Shown: one piece after another, positions 10,579-21,799 of the stretch
Numbering within the stretch: the first letter of the stretch is position 1
How the letters are laid out: each line of letters opens with the position of its first letter
Assembly (NCBI RefSeq): GCF_008973715.1
Contig: NZ_WBOL01000012.1
Coordinates: 1 to 64,000, forward strand
From: Nitrincola schmidtii
GTDB lineage: Bacteria > Pseudomonadota > Gammaproteobacteria > Pseudomonadales > Balneatricaceae
Reading direction: 5' to 3'
Length of the DNA: 64,000 nt
The notes under the pieces: model-generated
The model's database searches: none
What the model was told of the DNA's origin: nothing
What the model saw: only the letters and a program-made list of their open reading frames with translations
Translations under genes and position numbers: made by a program

Positions 10579-11787
10579 TTAAGCCTGTTTAGATTTCAAC
10601 TGCAGCGCAATCTGATCAATCAATTGCTTAGCTAATAAGCGCTTAGAGGTTTGTGGTAAGGTTGTGGCTTTATCAGCGGTCACCAGAGTGACTTGATTTT
10701 CATTGCTATTGAAACCGATACCGGGCACAGAAACATCATTGGCAATAACCAAGTCGAGATTCTTGCGGGTTAATTTATCTCTAGCATAATGAATCAAATC
10801 ACGTGTTTCAGCGGCAAAGCCAACTGTAAAGGGGCGATGTGTGTGTTTAGCGACCGTGGCAATAATGTCGGGGTTTTTGACCAGCCGAAGCTCCATGATC
10901 TCTTCATTGCCTTTTTTGATTTTATGTTCTGCAATCGCAACTGGGCGATAGTCAGCAACGGCCGCTGCACCGATAAAGAGATCACAGCTTTCGAGCCCCT
11001 CCATAGAGGCTGCAAGCATCTGTTCTGCGGTTTCTATTTGGACACAGTCCACTCTTTCTGGTGGCATTAAGTTGACGGGCCCTGAAATTAACTTAACCTT
11101 AGCGCCGGCATCCACTGCAGCTTGCGCCAAAGCGTACCCCATTTTTCCAGAGCTGTGGTTAGAGATAAAACGAACCGGATCTAAGGGTTCGCGTGTCGGA
11201 CCGGCGGTAATAAATACGGTTTTTCCGCTTAACGCTAAATAGTCGAACTCGGCAGCCAGTCTTTCAGCAAGATCGGTTGGTTCTAGCATCCGTCCAGGGC
11301 CTGTGTCACCACAGGCCTGTTCACCTGCATCAGGGCCCCAGATGTTAAAGCCAGCTACCCTTAAGGCTTCGATGTTGGCTTGTGTGTGAGAATCTCGCCA
11401 CATCGCTTGGTTCATCGCCGGTGCTAAACTGATTTGTGCATCGCTCGCGAGGCACAGCGTGGTCAGTAGGTCATTTCCCATACCCGCTGCGCAGCGCGCA
11501 ATAAAGTCGGCACTGGCAGGGGCAATCAGAATATGGTCAGCCCAGCGTGCCAGTTCGATATGGCCCATGCCTGCTTCAGCTTCTGGATCGAGTAGTTGTA
11601 AGTGCACCGGATGACCTGACAAGGCTTGCAGTGTCAAGGGCGTAATAAACTCGGTAGCTGCAGGTGTCATGACAACACGAACATCGGCTCCTGCTTTTTT
11701 CAACAAGCGCGTCAGTTCTGCACTTTTATAGGCAGCGATGCCGCCCGTGATACCCAGAAGAATCTGTCTGTTAGTGAGTCTATGCAT
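10579..11787 (-). CDS. coaBC: Bifunctional phosphopantothenoylcysteine decarboxylase / phosphopantothenate-cysteine ligase
   Basis: Catalyses two consecutive steps of coenzyme A synthesis. The N-terminal flavoprotein CoaC half ([11 protein letters not shown], then the AMNQAMW active-site segment) is followed by the CoaB ligase half ([30 protein letters not shown]). The open frame extends to 11895. I chose the ATG at 11787 (MHRLTNRQ) because it gives 402 residues, the family length; the ATG at 11811 is a possible alternative. The gene diverges from radC across a short intergenic region and leads the dut-algC-argB-slmA group. Confidence 0.95.
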   Translation of the reverse strand: MHRLTNRQILLGITGGIAAYKSAELTRLLKKAGADVRVVMTPAATEFITPLTLQALSGHPVHLQLLDPEAEAGMGHIELARWADHILIAPASADFIARCAAGMGNDLLTTLCLASDAQISLAPAMNQAMWRDSHTQANIEALRVAGFNIWGPDAGEQACGDTGPGRMLEPTDLAERLAAEFDYLALSGKTVFITAGPTREPLDPVRFISNHSSGKMGYALAQAAVDAGAKVKLISGPVNLMPPERVDCVQIETAEQMLAASMEGLESCDLFIGAAAVADYRPVAIAEHKIKKGNEEIMELRLVKNPDIIATVAKHTHRPFTVGFAAETRDLIHYARDKLTRKNLDLVIANDVSVPGIGFNSNENQVTLVTADKATTLPQTSKRLLAKQLIDQIALQLKSKQA

Positions 11788-11907
11788 ACCCAGAGAGCCT
11801 GAAGATTCCATGTTATTAAGGAAGACGCTAAGATAGCATCTTGCTGACAATTTTCGTAGAGCAGTGCAGGAAGGAACCTGCAAATTTGATAACAAGGAGG
11901 TAATTTC

Positions 11908-12582
11908 ATGTCGATTCGACTCTGGCCTGAATCAGAAAGGCCACGTGAAAAGCTTTTATCTCAGGGGGCAGCCAGTCTAACGGATGCCGAACTGCTAGCG
12001 ATTTTTTTACGCACAGGCATCGCTGGTAAGTCAGCAGTGGATTTAGCGCGTGAGCAACTGCATCATTTTGGAGGCTTGCGCCCCCTAATGGAGTCTAACC
12101 AGCAAACCTTTTGTATGGCGCCTGGTTTAGGGCCTGCCAAGTACGCACAGTTGCAAGCCGTACTTGAGATGGCTAGGCGGCATTTGGAGGCCTCTTTGGT
12201 TCGCGAATCTGCACTGGAAAGTCCATCCATGGTGCGTCAATATTTATCGTCTAAACTTAGACACCAAACGCGAGAGGTGTTTGCCTGCCTTTTTTTAGAT
12301 AATCGTCACCGAGTGATTCGATTTGAAGAGCTGTTTTTTGGCACCTTAAATGCCGCGGCGGTCTATCCAAGAGAAGTAGTTAAGCTTGCGTTAGAGGCAA
12401 ATGCGGCTGCAGTGATTCTTTCACACAATCACCCATCAGGTATCGCAGAGCCTTCACAAGCAGATCGCCAGATCACTGATCGCCTAAAAGAGGCACTGGC
12501 GTTAGTGGATATTCGTGTGTTAGATCACATGGTGGTGGGGGATAATGAGGTGATTTCGTTTGCCGAAAGAGGGTGGTTATAG
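11908..12582 (+). CDS. radC: RadC family JAB1/MPN metalloprotein
   Basis: The 224-residue protein has an N-terminal helix-hairpin-helix-like part (about 1-100) and a C-terminal JAMM domain. The zinc motif SHNHPSG with a downstream Asp is intact. Once called a DNA-repair protein, its true function is unproven. A strong AAGGAGG ribosome-binding site precedes the ATG. Its place between coaBC (divergent) and rpmB-rpmG is the standard proteobacterial arrangement. Confidence 0.95.
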   Translation: MSIRLWPESERPREKLLSQGAASLTDAELLAIFLRTGIAGKSAVDLAREQLHHFGGLRPLMESNQQTFCMAPGLGPAKYAQLQAVLEMARRHLEASLVRESALESPSMVRQYLSSKLRHQTREVFACLFLDNRHRVIRFEELFFGTLNAAAVYPREVVKLALEANAAAVILSHNHPSGIAEPSQADRQITDRLKEALALVDIRVLDHMVVGDNEVISFAERGWL

Positions 12583-12633
12583 TCAGTTGGTGAAAAAATC
12601 ATCAATTAAGCTGGTTTAATCTTGCCAGTTGGG

Positions 12634-12639
12634 TATAAT
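12634..12639 (+). promoter_or_regulatory. Likely -10 element for rpmB-rpmG
   Basis: A perfect TATAAT followed by a GC-rich discriminator-like stretch lies 147 bp before rpmB. I see no convincing -35 hexamer at 16-18 bp upstream (the region reads CTGGTT), so the call is modest. It implies a leader of about 140 nt before rpmB. Confidence 0.4.
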
Positions 12640-12786
12640 ATGCGCCCTTCTATCCCTTAATGGTACGGTATTTTGTCCGGTACAGTGGACGCTCCGCCTG
12701 AGAGAGCTAAGTATTTTTAGCGATTTGTTTAGCCTCAATAAACATCGGATAGGTTTTAGTAACTTACAGATTTCAGGATTAATGCA

Positions 12787-13023
12787 ATGTCTAGAGTTTG
12801 CATGGTAACGGGTAAGCGCCCGATCACTGGGAACAACGTTTCCCACTCAAACCGCAAAACGCGTCGTCGCTTTTTGCCAAACTTGCACTGGCACCGTTTT
12901 TGGGTTGAGAGTGAAAACCGCTTCGTACGTCTACGCGTTTCTTCAAAAGGTATGCGTATCATTGATAAAAAAGGCATCGACCCAGTTCTAGCTGAACTGC
13001 GTGGCCGTGGTGAAAAGGTTTAA
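12787..13023 (+). CDS. rpmB: 50S ribosomal protein L28
   Basis: A 78-residue basic protein of the large ribosomal subunit. It begins [12 protein letters not shown], the usual L28 start, followed by [12 protein letters not shown] and [16 protein letters not shown]. It forms the rpmB-rpmG operon with L33 11 bp downstream. It lacks the paired CxxC zinc knuckles found in some L28 forms, so it is the zinc-independent type. Confidence 0.98.
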   Translation: MSRVCMVTGKRPITGNNVSHSNRKTRRRFLPNLHWHRFWVESENRFVRLRVSSKGMRIIDKKGIDPVLAELRGRGEKV

Positions 13024-13034
13024 GGAGCTAGACA

Positions 13035-13205
13035 ATGGCAGCTAAAGGCGCTCGTGAGAAAATTCGTCTGGTATCCTCTGCAGGAACTGGTCATTTCTAC
13101 ACAACTGACAAGAACAAGCGTAATACACCGGACAAATTTGAATTCAAAAAATATGATCCAGTGGTTCGCAAGCACGTGATTTACAAGGAAGCTAAAATCA
13201 AGTAA
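13035..13205 (+). CDS. rpmG: 50S ribosomal protein L33
   Basis: A short 56-residue gene directly after rpmB with AAGGAG just upstream of its ATG. The product begins [20 protein letters not shown] and continues with [20 protein letters not shown], an unmistakable L33. It lacks the CxxC zinc-binding pairs, so it is the zinc-independent type. A strong terminator follows. Confidence 0.98.
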   Translation: MAAKGAREKIRLVSSAGTGHFYTTDKNKRNTPDKFEFKKYDPVVRKHVIYKEAKIK

Positions 13206-13225
13206 TTGATTTTGGATACCTCAAG

Positions 13226-13259
13226 CAAAGCCCGGCATTAGTTCCGGGCTTTGTTTTTT
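13226..13259 (+). terminator. Rho-independent terminator of rpmB-rpmG
   Basis: CAAAGCCCGG (13226-13235) pairs perfectly with CCGGGCTTTG (13244-13253), followed by a run of six T. Confidence 0.93.
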
Positions 13260-13325
13260 ATAGAGCGTGGTTTTTTGTATAGCATGATTTTTTTGCAGAG
13301 CATGGTTTTTTCTGGAGTTTAAAAA

Positions 13326-14201
13326 TTGCTGATACGTTCCGTGCCATTTGTCTTCGTATTGCTCTGGAGCACCGGCTTTATCGGCGCACGCTTTGCGCTA
13401 CCTTGGATCGAGCCTTTCAATCTTCTGTTTATTCGCATGTTGATGACACTGGCTGTCTTCTTTTTGCTGATCCAGTTCTTTAAAGCTAAATGGCCTCCGC
13501 TGAACGAAGCGGGACATCAAATGGTCGTTGGTTTGCTCATTCATGCGCTTTATCTAGGTGGCGTTTTTGTTGCGATTAAACTGTCCTTGCCGGCAGGTAT
13601 TACCGCTTTAGTGGTTGGGCTACAGCCATTATTAACAGCCCTGTTTGCTTGGTTATTTATGGGGCAGGGGATGCGACTTCAGCAAGCACTTGGCTTGCTG
13701 GTAGGCTTGTTAGGTATTTCCTTGGTGCTGGGTAATGGGTTTGTTGGCCAATCGTTTGTGCTTCATCCGGCCGCTTTAGTTGCCGTCATCGTGTCTTTAG
13801 TCAGTATTTCTATCGGTACCCTGTATCAAAAGCGTTTTGGTGGTCAGACAGATCTGTTAACAGGCTCCTTTTACCAATATCTATCCACTGCATTATGCAT
13901 GGGTATATTGGCGTTCGCTTTCGAAACGCGAGAAATCATTTGGCATTCCGATCTGATTTTTGCATTGCTTTGGTTAGTGTTTGGCTTATCGATCAGTGCC
14001 GTGTTATTACTAATGCTAATGATCCGGTTAGGCGAAGTGGCTAAAGTTGCCAGTTATTTTTACTTAGTACCCCCACTGACCGCTATTGAAGCTTGGTGGT
14101 TGTTTGATGAACAATTAACGGCAATGACGTTATTGGGTGTTGCGGTAACGGTTACAGGGGTCTACTTGGCTTTAAGGCGTCCAGCGTCGGCGACAAGGTG
14201 A
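13326..14201 (+). CDS. EamA/DMT-superfamily inner-membrane transporter
   Basis: The 291-residue protein is almost wholly hydrophobic with about ten membrane helices in two five-helix EamA repeats, the drug/metabolite transporter architecture. The opening VLLWSTGFIGARFALPWIEP is characteristic of the family. Substrate cannot be told; relatives export metabolites or amino acids. The start is TTG with GGAG at normal distance, since no ATG lies near. It is separated from rpmG by a terminator and lies 43 bp before mutM. Confidence 0.85.
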   Translation: MLIRSVPFVFVLLWSTGFIGARFALPWIEPFNLLFIRMLMTLAVFFLLIQFFKAKWPPLNEAGHQMVVGLLIHALYLGGVFVAIKLSLPAGITALVVGLQPLLTALFAWLFMGQGMRLQQALGLLVGLLGISLVLGNGFVGQSFVLHPAALVAVIVSLVSISIGTLYQKRFGGQTDLLTGSFYQYLSTALCMGILAFAFETREIIWHSDLIFALLWLVFGLSISAVLLLMLMIRLGEVAKVASYFYLVPPLTAIEAWWLFDEQLTAMTLLGVAVTVTGVYLALRRPASATR

Positions 14202-14244
14202 TTGGGCGGAAGGTTTTGGCTGAGGATTTTGAGTGGAGCGTTAA

Positions 14245-15057
14245 ATGCCAGAATTACCTGAAGTAGAAACAACCTGTCGAGGCATTGCGCCTTATACAGA
14301 AGCGCAAACGATTACAGCGATCACCATACGCCAGCCCTCATTACGCTGGCCGATCCCCAGTGAGTTAAGTGAGTTGCTTCCGGGACAGCGTGTCGAGCGA
14401 GTTTCTCGTCGAGCCAAGTATATACAGCTAGAGATGGCCAGGGGTGTGTTACTGATTCATTTGGGTATGTCCGGTAGTCTTAGGGTGATGCCGTTGAACT
14501 CGCCTGTTGGTAAGCATGATCATGTCGATTTAGAGCTCAGTAATGGCCATCTAATACGTTTCACCGACCCCCGACGTTTTGGTGCGATTCTTTGGCAAGC
14601 GAACAATACACAGCATGCTTTATTGCAAACTCTAGGTCCAGAACCACTCAGTGAGGCATTTAATCCTGAGTATCTTTATCGTTGTTGTACCGGAAGAAAG
14701 CAGCCAATAAAGCAACGTATCATGGATAATCATGTCGTGGTGGGTGTCGGTAATATTTATGCCAGCGAAGCGCTGTTTGCCTCCGGTATTGACCCTCGTC
14801 GCGCGGCAGGACGTATCTCCAAAGAACGTTTAGAGCGGCTAGTGGGCGAGATAAAGCGCGTTTTAGACTACGCTATCACGCGTGGAGGAACAACGTTGCG
14901 CGATTTTGTCGGTGGCGATGGTAAACCGGGTTATTTTCAGCAAGAACTGTTTGTCTACGGACGCAAAGGTGAGCCCTGTAAAACCTGTGGTCATCCGTTA
15001 AAAGAAGTACGCTTAGGGCAGCGAAGTAGTGTTTACTGTCCCCAATGTCAACGATAA
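14245..15057 (+). CDS. mutM: Formamidopyrimidine-DNA glycosylase (Fpg)
   Basis: Removes 8-oxoguanine and formamidopyrimidines and nicks the abasic site. The 270-residue protein begins [14 protein letters not shown], with catalytic Pro2 and Glu3. It contains the helix-two-turn-helix DNA-binding region ([11 protein letters not shown]) and a C-terminal zinc finger CKTCG...CPQC. All catalytic features are intact. The ribosome-binding site is weak (TGGAG). Confidence 0.98.
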   Translation: MPELPEVETTCRGIAPYTEAQTITAITIRQPSLRWPIPSELSELLPGQRVERVSRRAKYIQLEMARGVLLIHLGMSGSLRVMPLNSPVGKHDHVDLELSNGHLIRFTDPRRFGAILWQANNTQHALLQTLGPEPLSEAFNPEYLYRCCTGRKQPIKQRIMDNHVVVGVGNIYASEALFASGIDPRRAAGRISKERLERLVGEIKRVLDYAITRGGTTLRDFVGGDGKPGYFQQELFVYGRKGEPCKTCGHPLKEVRLGQRSSVYCPQCQR

Positions 15058-15087
15058 AGGTTCAGTAAACCAAGGTGGTTTTAAGTT

Positions 15088-16002
15088 ATGAATGATTTTT
15101 TTAATCCAATGAACTTCTTCTCCGATAAAGTGGAAGAAAGTGCATCGGGAAGAGATGTGTTAAGAGAAAAGTTAGGGTTAGTTCCTTTCCTGAAACAGCG
15201 TGAAATTATTACCATCAATGAGTCGATTCACTGCGAGTTGTTTCATCACTCGGATGAAGCACCGGTAGTCATATTTTTGCCAGGTATAGGTACTTATTGT
15301 GAGTTGTATGCAGAGCTTTTAGCGGGTGTTTCCGCTCAGGGCTTTAATGTTGTGGGTATGGATCTTCGCGGTCATGGCTACTCAGCGGGCACTCGAGGTG
15401 ACTACCGTGTTGAACAGATTATAGAAGATATCGGTGCTGTGATTGATCATCTATCTGTTCAATACAAAGGGCCTTTCGGTGTTTACGGTTACTCCATTGG
15501 CGGTCTTCTTGCTGTTGCTGCTGCAGAGCGCGACGTGCGAATACTCTCTGTTCTTTGCGGTACGTTATTGGTCACAGAGATAGCACCTGATTTAGTGCAT
15601 CAGTTTGGCTGGTCTTGGACGTGGAGTAGCGCGCTGTTTTTTCCACACATGAAAGTACCGATGAAAACTTTTATCGATTATGAAGAGCTTTTAAAAGGTC
15701 ATCCAGCGGCTGCTGAGATCAGTAAAGATCCTCGTATTGTCTATGATTATCCTCTAGGCACTTTGGCGAGTTTGTTTACCCATACCAGCGGTTCGATGAA
15801 AAAGTACTTCAATTTTAAAGCGGCGATCGTTCATGGTGAGCATGATGAAGTCTTACCTTTGAGTTACTCTAAGCAAGTTATTGAGTCGATGACACACCCC
15901 TTCGAGCTGATCGAGCTTAAAGGTGAAGGGCACATGGTGCCTTGGGATAATCCCAAATTGTTGATAAAAGAAGTGAGTGAGTGGTTTAAGAGGACGCTTT
16001 AA
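15088..16002 (+). CDS. Alpha/beta hydrolase, monoacylglycerol-lipase-like
   Basis: A 304-residue serine hydrolase of the alpha/beta fold. The nucleophile elbow is GYSIGG. The acid lies in HGEHDEVLP and the His in GEGHMVPWDN, so the triad is complete. The GMDLRGHGYSAG segment is typical of lysophospholipase/monoglyceride-lipase-like members. There is no signal peptide, so it is probably cytosolic. The substrate is unknown. A strong terminator follows. Confidence 0.85.
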   Translation: MNDFFNPMNFFSDKVEESASGRDVLREKLGLVPFLKQREIITINESIHCELFHHSDEAPVVIFLPGIGTYCELYAELLAGVSAQGFNVVGMDLRGHGYSAGTRGDYRVEQIIEDIGAVIDHLSVQYKGPFGVYGYSIGGLLAVAAAERDVRILSVLCGTLLVTEIAPDLVHQFGWSWTWSSALFFPHMKVPMKTFIDYEELLKGHPAAAEISKDPRIVYDYPLGTLASLFTHTSGSMKKYFNFKAAIVHGEHDEVLPLSYSKQVIESMTHPFELIELKGEGHMVPWDNPKLLIKEVSEWFKRTL

Positions 16003-16039
16003 CACGCAAATGTCACAGTAATGTCATCTATTTGTAAAA

Positions 16040-16075
16040 AAAAGCCCAGCATAATAAGTGATTATCTGGGCTTTT
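16040..16075 (+). terminator. Rho-independent terminator after the alpha/beta hydrolase
   Basis: AAAAGCCCAG pairs with CTGGGCTTTT, with an inner ATAAT/ATTAT extension, and a T-rich end. It lies only 17 bp before the next start codon. Confidence 0.9.
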
Positions 16076-16092
16076 TGCGTTAAGGATATCGA

Positions 16093-17127
16093 ATGAAGTT
16101 ACTCTATGCAGTTCAAGCAACAGGGAATGGTCATATTACACGGGCCAGAGCCATGCTTCCCGCATTGCAACGAGCGGGTATAGAGATCGACTTTCTCTTT
16201 AGTGGTCGAGAAAAAGACAGGCTGTTTGATATGCAGTGCTTTGGTGACTTTCAGCATTATCAAGGGTTCACCTTTATTACCGCTGATGGCAAGGTTCAGT
16301 CTTGGAAAACGTTAAAACAAGCTAAGTTGAAACAGTTTTGGTCTGATGTAAACAATCTTGATCTGAGTCGCTATGATCTTTTATTGAATGATTTTGAACC
16401 CGTTTCGGCCTGGGCTGCAAGACGTCAAAGTATCCCAAGTATCGGTTTAGCACATCAATACGCGTTGCGTTATGCTTTGCAGGGAACAGAAAAGTCTTTT
16501 TGGTTAAAGCCCGCTATCGATTGCTTCACCCCTTTAGATCGTTACCTAGGTGTACATTGGCACCACTTTGATCAGGCGATTTTGCCTCCTTTGTTAAGTT
16601 TATCGAATCGTCACTCAGTGGGTGATGAAGGCGATAAGCAAGCATTTATTCTTGTCTACCTGCCATTTGAATCGCTAGACAAGGTTGTCCAATGGTTACA
16701 ACGCTTTCCATGCACTCAGTTCAAAATATATGCTGATATAGTTGAAGCACGTTCTTTGGGGCATATCCAGATTCACCCACTTTGTCGTCAAGCTTTTCCA
16801 CGTGACCTGAAATTGTGTGAAGGGGTGATTTCCAATACGGGATTTGGTTTGTCTAGTGAAGCGCTTATGCTGGGCAAGAAGCTACTGACTAAACCCCTTG
16901 CGGGACAGATTGAGCAATATTCAAATGCCTGTATACTTAAACAGATGGGTAAAGCTCAGGTGATGCATAGTTTAGATGCCAACAAACTTGAGAACTGGCT
17001 AACACAAGAATCGATAGCGCCAATTCATTACCCTAATGTTGCAGAGCATATCGCACAGTGGTTAGTATCAGATGAAGATAGTCGAGCAGAAACATTGGTC
17101 AAAACTGTTTGGCAAGAAGTTAACTAG
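16093..17127 (+). CDS. Glycosyltransferase-like protein of the MJ1255/VC2487 family
   Basis: A 344-residue protein with the N-terminal pattern LYAVQATGNGHITRARA, which resembles the GHxxR loop of MurG-like GT-B glycosyltransferases. A C-terminal half contains GVISNTGFGLSSEALMLGKKLLTKPL, a nucleotide-sugar-binding-like segment. Members are annotated as uncharacterised glycosyltransferases, and donor and acceptor are unknown. It is a single gene after a terminator and before a 421-bp gene-poor spacer. Confidence 0.8.
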   Translation: MKLLYAVQATGNGHITRARAMLPALQRAGIEIDFLFSGREKDRLFDMQCFGDFQHYQGFTFITADGKVQSWKTLKQAKLKQFWSDVNNLDLSRYDLLLNDFEPVSAWAARRQSIPSIGLAHQYALRYALQGTEKSFWLKPAIDCFTPLDRYLGVHWHHFDQAILPPLLSLSNRHSVGDEGDKQAFILVYLPFESLDKVVQWLQRFPCTQFKIYADIVEARSLGHIQIHPLCRQAFPRDLKLCEGVISNTGFGLSSEALMLGKKLLTKPLAGQIEQYSNACILKQMGKAQVMHSLDANKLENWLTQESIAPIHYPNVAEHIAQWLVSDEDSRAETLVKTVWQEVN

Positions 17128-18556
<1,429 letters not shown>

Positions 18557-18566
18557 GGAGTTAGGA

Positions 18567-20735
18567 ATGAGTGATGTGATCATCGATCAGGCAGAAGCAG
18601 AAGCAGCCGCCGCTGCCGCCTTATTAGAAAGTCGTGAAATCTTACCCACGATTGAGCCGATCGAAGAAGTACCGGTCGATTTAAAAGCATCAGAGCTTTA
18701 CATAAACCGTGAGCTGAGTCATTTGCAGTTTAACGTCCGTGTACTCGAGCAAGCCTTGGACGAAGGTTATCCATTACTCGAACGCTTGATGTTTTTGCTG
18801 ATCTTTTCAAGCAACCTGGATGAGTTTTTTGAAATCCGTGTTGCAGAGCAATTGCGTCAGTTAAAATATGACCGTGAAGACGTGGGTCCAGATGCAATGC
18901 ACCCGCAGAAGGTGCTGGAAAAAATTCGTGAAATTTGTGAGGTCAATGTTGATCGTCAGTACAAAATTCTCAATGAAATTATGTTTCCAGCGCTTGATGC
19001 TCAGGGTATTCGTTTCCTTCGTCGTGGTATCTGGACCACTGACCAACGTCGCTGGGTAAAAGAGTTCTTTGAAGAAAAGATCGTCCCCGTCATTAGTCCG
19101 ATAGGATTAGACCCATCTCATCCATTTCCTCGATTGGTGAATAAAAGTCTAAACTTTATCGTTCAGCTAGAAGGGAAAGATGCGTTTGGTCGAGAAACTG
19201 GCTTAGCCATTATTCCTGCGCCTCGTTCTCTGCCCAGGCTGATTAAATTGCCAGACGAATTGTGTGAAGAGGGTGATAACCTCATTTTCTTATCCTCAAT
19301 TATTCACGAATTTGCAGACGAACTTTTCCCAGGCATGAAAGTGCGTGGCTGTTATCAATTTCGTATTACCCGAAATGCTGACTTAAGCTTTGACTTTGAA
19401 GAGATTGAAGATTTGGCGAGAACTTTGCGTGGAGAGTTGCACTCACGCAAATATGGTGATGCCGTTAGATTGGAAGTGGATCAGCGCACGCCTGCTGAGC
19501 TGATCGGCTTTTTGATGGAAGAGTTTAAGCTCAATGATAGTCAGGTTTACCGCGTCAATGGACCGGTCAACTTAACACGCTTAATGGCCGTTCGAGACCT
19601 CGTTGATCGTCCGAATCTTCTATGGAAGCCATTTACACCGGGCGTTCCAGGAAAGCTTAAAACGGATAAGGACATTTTCACTATCTTGCGTCGTTCCGAC
19701 CAGTTGCTGATGCATCCTTTCCAGTCCTTTACGCCCGTCGTCGACCTGCTGCGCCAAGCAGCTAAAGATCCGGATGTTATTGCGATTAAACAGACGCTTT
19801 ACCGCACCGGTGTAAAATCGGATATCGTTAACTCCTTAGTTGAAGCCGCTCGAAACGGTAAAGAGGTTACGGTTGTTATTGAGTTGCGTGCTCGATTTGA
19901 TGAAGAAAGTAACCTACAACTCGCCAGTCGCCTTCAAGAGGCGGGATGCTTGGTCGTTTATGGTGTGGTGGGCTATAAAACCCACGCGAAAATGATGCTG
20001 ATTATCCGTCGCGAGGGTAATAACCTTGTACGTTACTCTCATTTAGGCACCGGTAACTATCATTCTGGAACAGCACGTCTATATACGGATTATAGTTACA
20101 TCACCAGTGATAAGGATGTGGGTGAAGATGTGCATAAGGTGTTCCAGCAGTTAACGGGCATGGGTAAAATTCAAAAGCTTAAAAAGCTTTTCAATGCGCC
20201 CTTTACCCTGCATGCGCGCATGTTGGAGTTGATGCAAAACGAGATCCGCCATGTTCAAGCGGGTAAAGAAGGCCATATCATCATTAAAGTGAATGGACTG
20301 ACCGAACCCAAATTGATTCGTGGACTCTACGAAGCGTCACAAGCTGGCGTGAAAATCGATCTGATTATTCGCGGAATGTGCCGTTTGCGCCCCGGTCTGC
20401 CTGAAATTTCCGAGAATATTCAGGTTCGCTCCATCATTGGCCGTTTCTTGGAGCATACCCGAGTCTACTATTTCGGTAATGGTGGTGATCCTTTGGTCTA
20501 TTGCAGCAGTGCGGACTGGATGGAGCGTAATATGCTGAACCGAGTGGAAACCGGCTTCCAGCTAACAGGGCGTAACGCTGAACGTATTTTGCGCGAATTA
20601 GAATATTACCTAAAAGACAATTGTCAGAGCTGGGTGCTTCAATCCGATGGTAGTTACTCCTTGCTACAACCGGCAGAAGGTGAAGAGCGCTTTAGTGCGC
20701 AACAAGCCTTGCTAGAAGAGTTTGCTAAGGTTTAA
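18567..20735 (+). CDS. ppk1: Polyphosphate kinase 1
   Basis: Reversibly polymerises the gamma-phosphate of ATP into polyphosphate. The 722-residue protein has an Ala/Glu-rich N-terminal extension, then the PPK N domain ([14 protein letters not shown]). Two phospholipase-D-like C-terminal domains follow, containing KTHAKMMLI and the autophosphorylation region [10 protein letters not shown]. It is probably co-transcribed with hemB and ends at a terminator. Confidence 0.97.
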   Translation: MSDVIIDQAEAEAAAAAALLESREILPTIEPIEEVPVDLKASELYINRELSHLQFNVRVLEQALDEGYPLLERLMFLLIFSSNLDEFFEIRVAEQLRQLKYDREDVGPDAMHPQKVLEKIREICEVNVDRQYKILNEIMFPALDAQGIRFLRRGIWTTDQRRWVKEFFEEKIVPVISPIGLDPSHPFPRLVNKSLNFIVQLEGKDAFGRETGLAIIPAPRSLPRLIKLPDELCEEGDNLIFLSSIIHEFADELFPGMKVRGCYQFRITRNADLSFDFEEIEDLARTLRGELHSRKYGDAVRLEVDQRTPAELIGFLMEEFKLNDSQVYRVNGPVNLTRLMAVRDLVDRPNLLWKPFTPGVPGKLKTDKDIFTILRRSDQLLMHPFQSFTPVVDLLRQAAKDPDVIAIKQTLYRTGVKSDIVNSLVEAARNGKEVTVVIELRARFDEESNLQLASRLQEAGCLVVYGVVGYKTHAKMMLIIRREGNNLVRYSHLGTGNYHSGTARLYTDYSYITSDKDVGEDVHKVFQQLTGMGKIQKLKKLFNAPFTLHARMLELMQNEIRHVQAGKEGHIIIKVNGLTEPKLIRGLYEASQAGVKIDLIIRGMCRLRPGLPEISENIQVRSIIGRFLEHTRVYYFGNGGDPLVYCSSADWMERNMLNRVETGFQLTGRNAERILRELEYYLKDNCQSWVLQSDGSYSLLQPAEGEERFSAQQALLEEFAKV

Positions 20736-20760
20736 CTTATCTTCGAGCTATCTGAAGAGT

Positions 20761-20817
20761 AAAAACGATGGTTTAACGCTGAATAAAGGTAGCTTTCAGC
20801 AGGCAGCCATCGTTTTT
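20761..20817 (+). terminator. Rho-independent terminator of hemB-ppk1
   Basis: AAAAACGATGG pairs perfectly with CCATCGTTTTT, and the loop contains a second hairpin (GCTGAA/TTCAGC). The 3' arm ends in five T. Confidence 0.9.
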
Positions 20818-20884
20818 GCTGGATGGTACTGGATAGCTGGTTTATATTAAGGGCTTAGTGTAAACCTATACAGAAGGATCCGGC

Positions 20885-21799
20885 ATGACACTGACCGAGT
20901 TGCGCTATATTGTGACGCTCGCACAAGAACAGCATTTTGGCCATGCAGCTGAGCGCTGCTTTGTATCCCAACCGACTCTATCCATCGCAGTGAAAAAGCT
21001 CGAAGATGAGTTAGGTGTAGCGCTGTTTGAACGCAGCAAAAGTGCCGTTCGCGTGACTCCTGTGGGTGAAAAAGTCGTTCGCCAAGCGCAAACAGTGCTT
21101 GAGCAAGCAGAAGCGATACGTGAAATGGCACGTGCTGGCAAAGATCAGTTGGCAAGCCCTTTACGTGTCGGCGCAATCTTCACCATTGGACCCTACCTAT
21201 TCCCCTCCTTGATTCCTCAAGTACAGGAACTTGCTCCGCAAATGCCATTGTATATTGAAGAAAATATGACGGAAACTTTGCGTGGGAAAATTCGCAATGG
21301 CGACTTAGATGCGATTATTATTGCGCTGCCTTTCAATGAACCCGATGTATTAACCCGTCCCGTTTACGAAGAGCCGTTTCAGATGGTGTTGCCGAAAGGT
21401 CATCCAATGAGTAAGCAGAAAGAGATAGATCCAAAGGTAATCGGTGAACTCAGAATGCTGCTGTTAGGTGAAGGTCACTGCTTTAGAGACCAAGTGTTAG
21501 AAGCTTGTCCTACGTTAAATCAATCCTTCCATAACCAACATACGGTCACAGAGGGTAGCTCTCTGGAAACCATTCGTATGATGGTTGCCTCTGGACTTGG
21601 GTGCAGTGTTTTACCGCAATCCGCCATTGAAGGGCATCCATCCAGCAAACTGGTTGAGGTACGTCCTTTCAGCAAGCCTCAGCCAAGACGAACGGTAGCG
21701 ATTGCGTGGCGAGCAAGCTTTCCACGACCTCAAGCCATTGAAATCCTAGTGCAAGCGGTGCAACGCTGTCAGTTTAGAGCACCAAAGCTGGAGGCTTAA
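20885..21799 (+). CDS. oxyR: LysR-type peroxide sensor OxyR
   Basis: A 304-residue LysR-family regulator. The helix-turn-helix is at residues 18-37 (HFGHAAERCFVSQPTLSIAV). The redox cysteines are at positions 199 and 208 in GEGHCFRDQVLEACP, the same positions as in E. coli OxyR, which supports peroxide sensing by a disulfide switch. Its stop codon overlaps the recG start by 1 bp (TAATG), so the two are translationally linked, a common arrangement. Confidence 0.95.
   Translation: MTLTELRYIVTLAQEQHFGHAAERCFVSQPTLSIAVKKLEDELGVALFERSKSAVRVTPVGEKVVRQAQTVLEQAEAIREMARAGKDQLASPLRVGAIFTIGPYLFPSLIPQVQELAPQMPLYIEENMTETLRGKIRNGDLDAIIIALPFNEPDVLTRPVYEEPFQMVLPKGHPMSKQKEIDPKVIGELRMLLLGEGHCFRDQVLEACPTLNQSFHNQHTVTEGSSLETIRMMVASGLGCSVLPQSAIEGHPSSKLVEVRPFSKPQPRRTVAIAWRASFPRPQAIEILVQAVQRCQFRAPKLEA

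Noticed and set aside
11788-11895. N-terminal extension of coaBC
   Set aside because: The extra 36 codons have no counterpart in the family and no ribosome-binding site.
20847-21176. 109-codon frame antisense to oxyR
   Set aside because: A shadow of the oxyR coding sequence.
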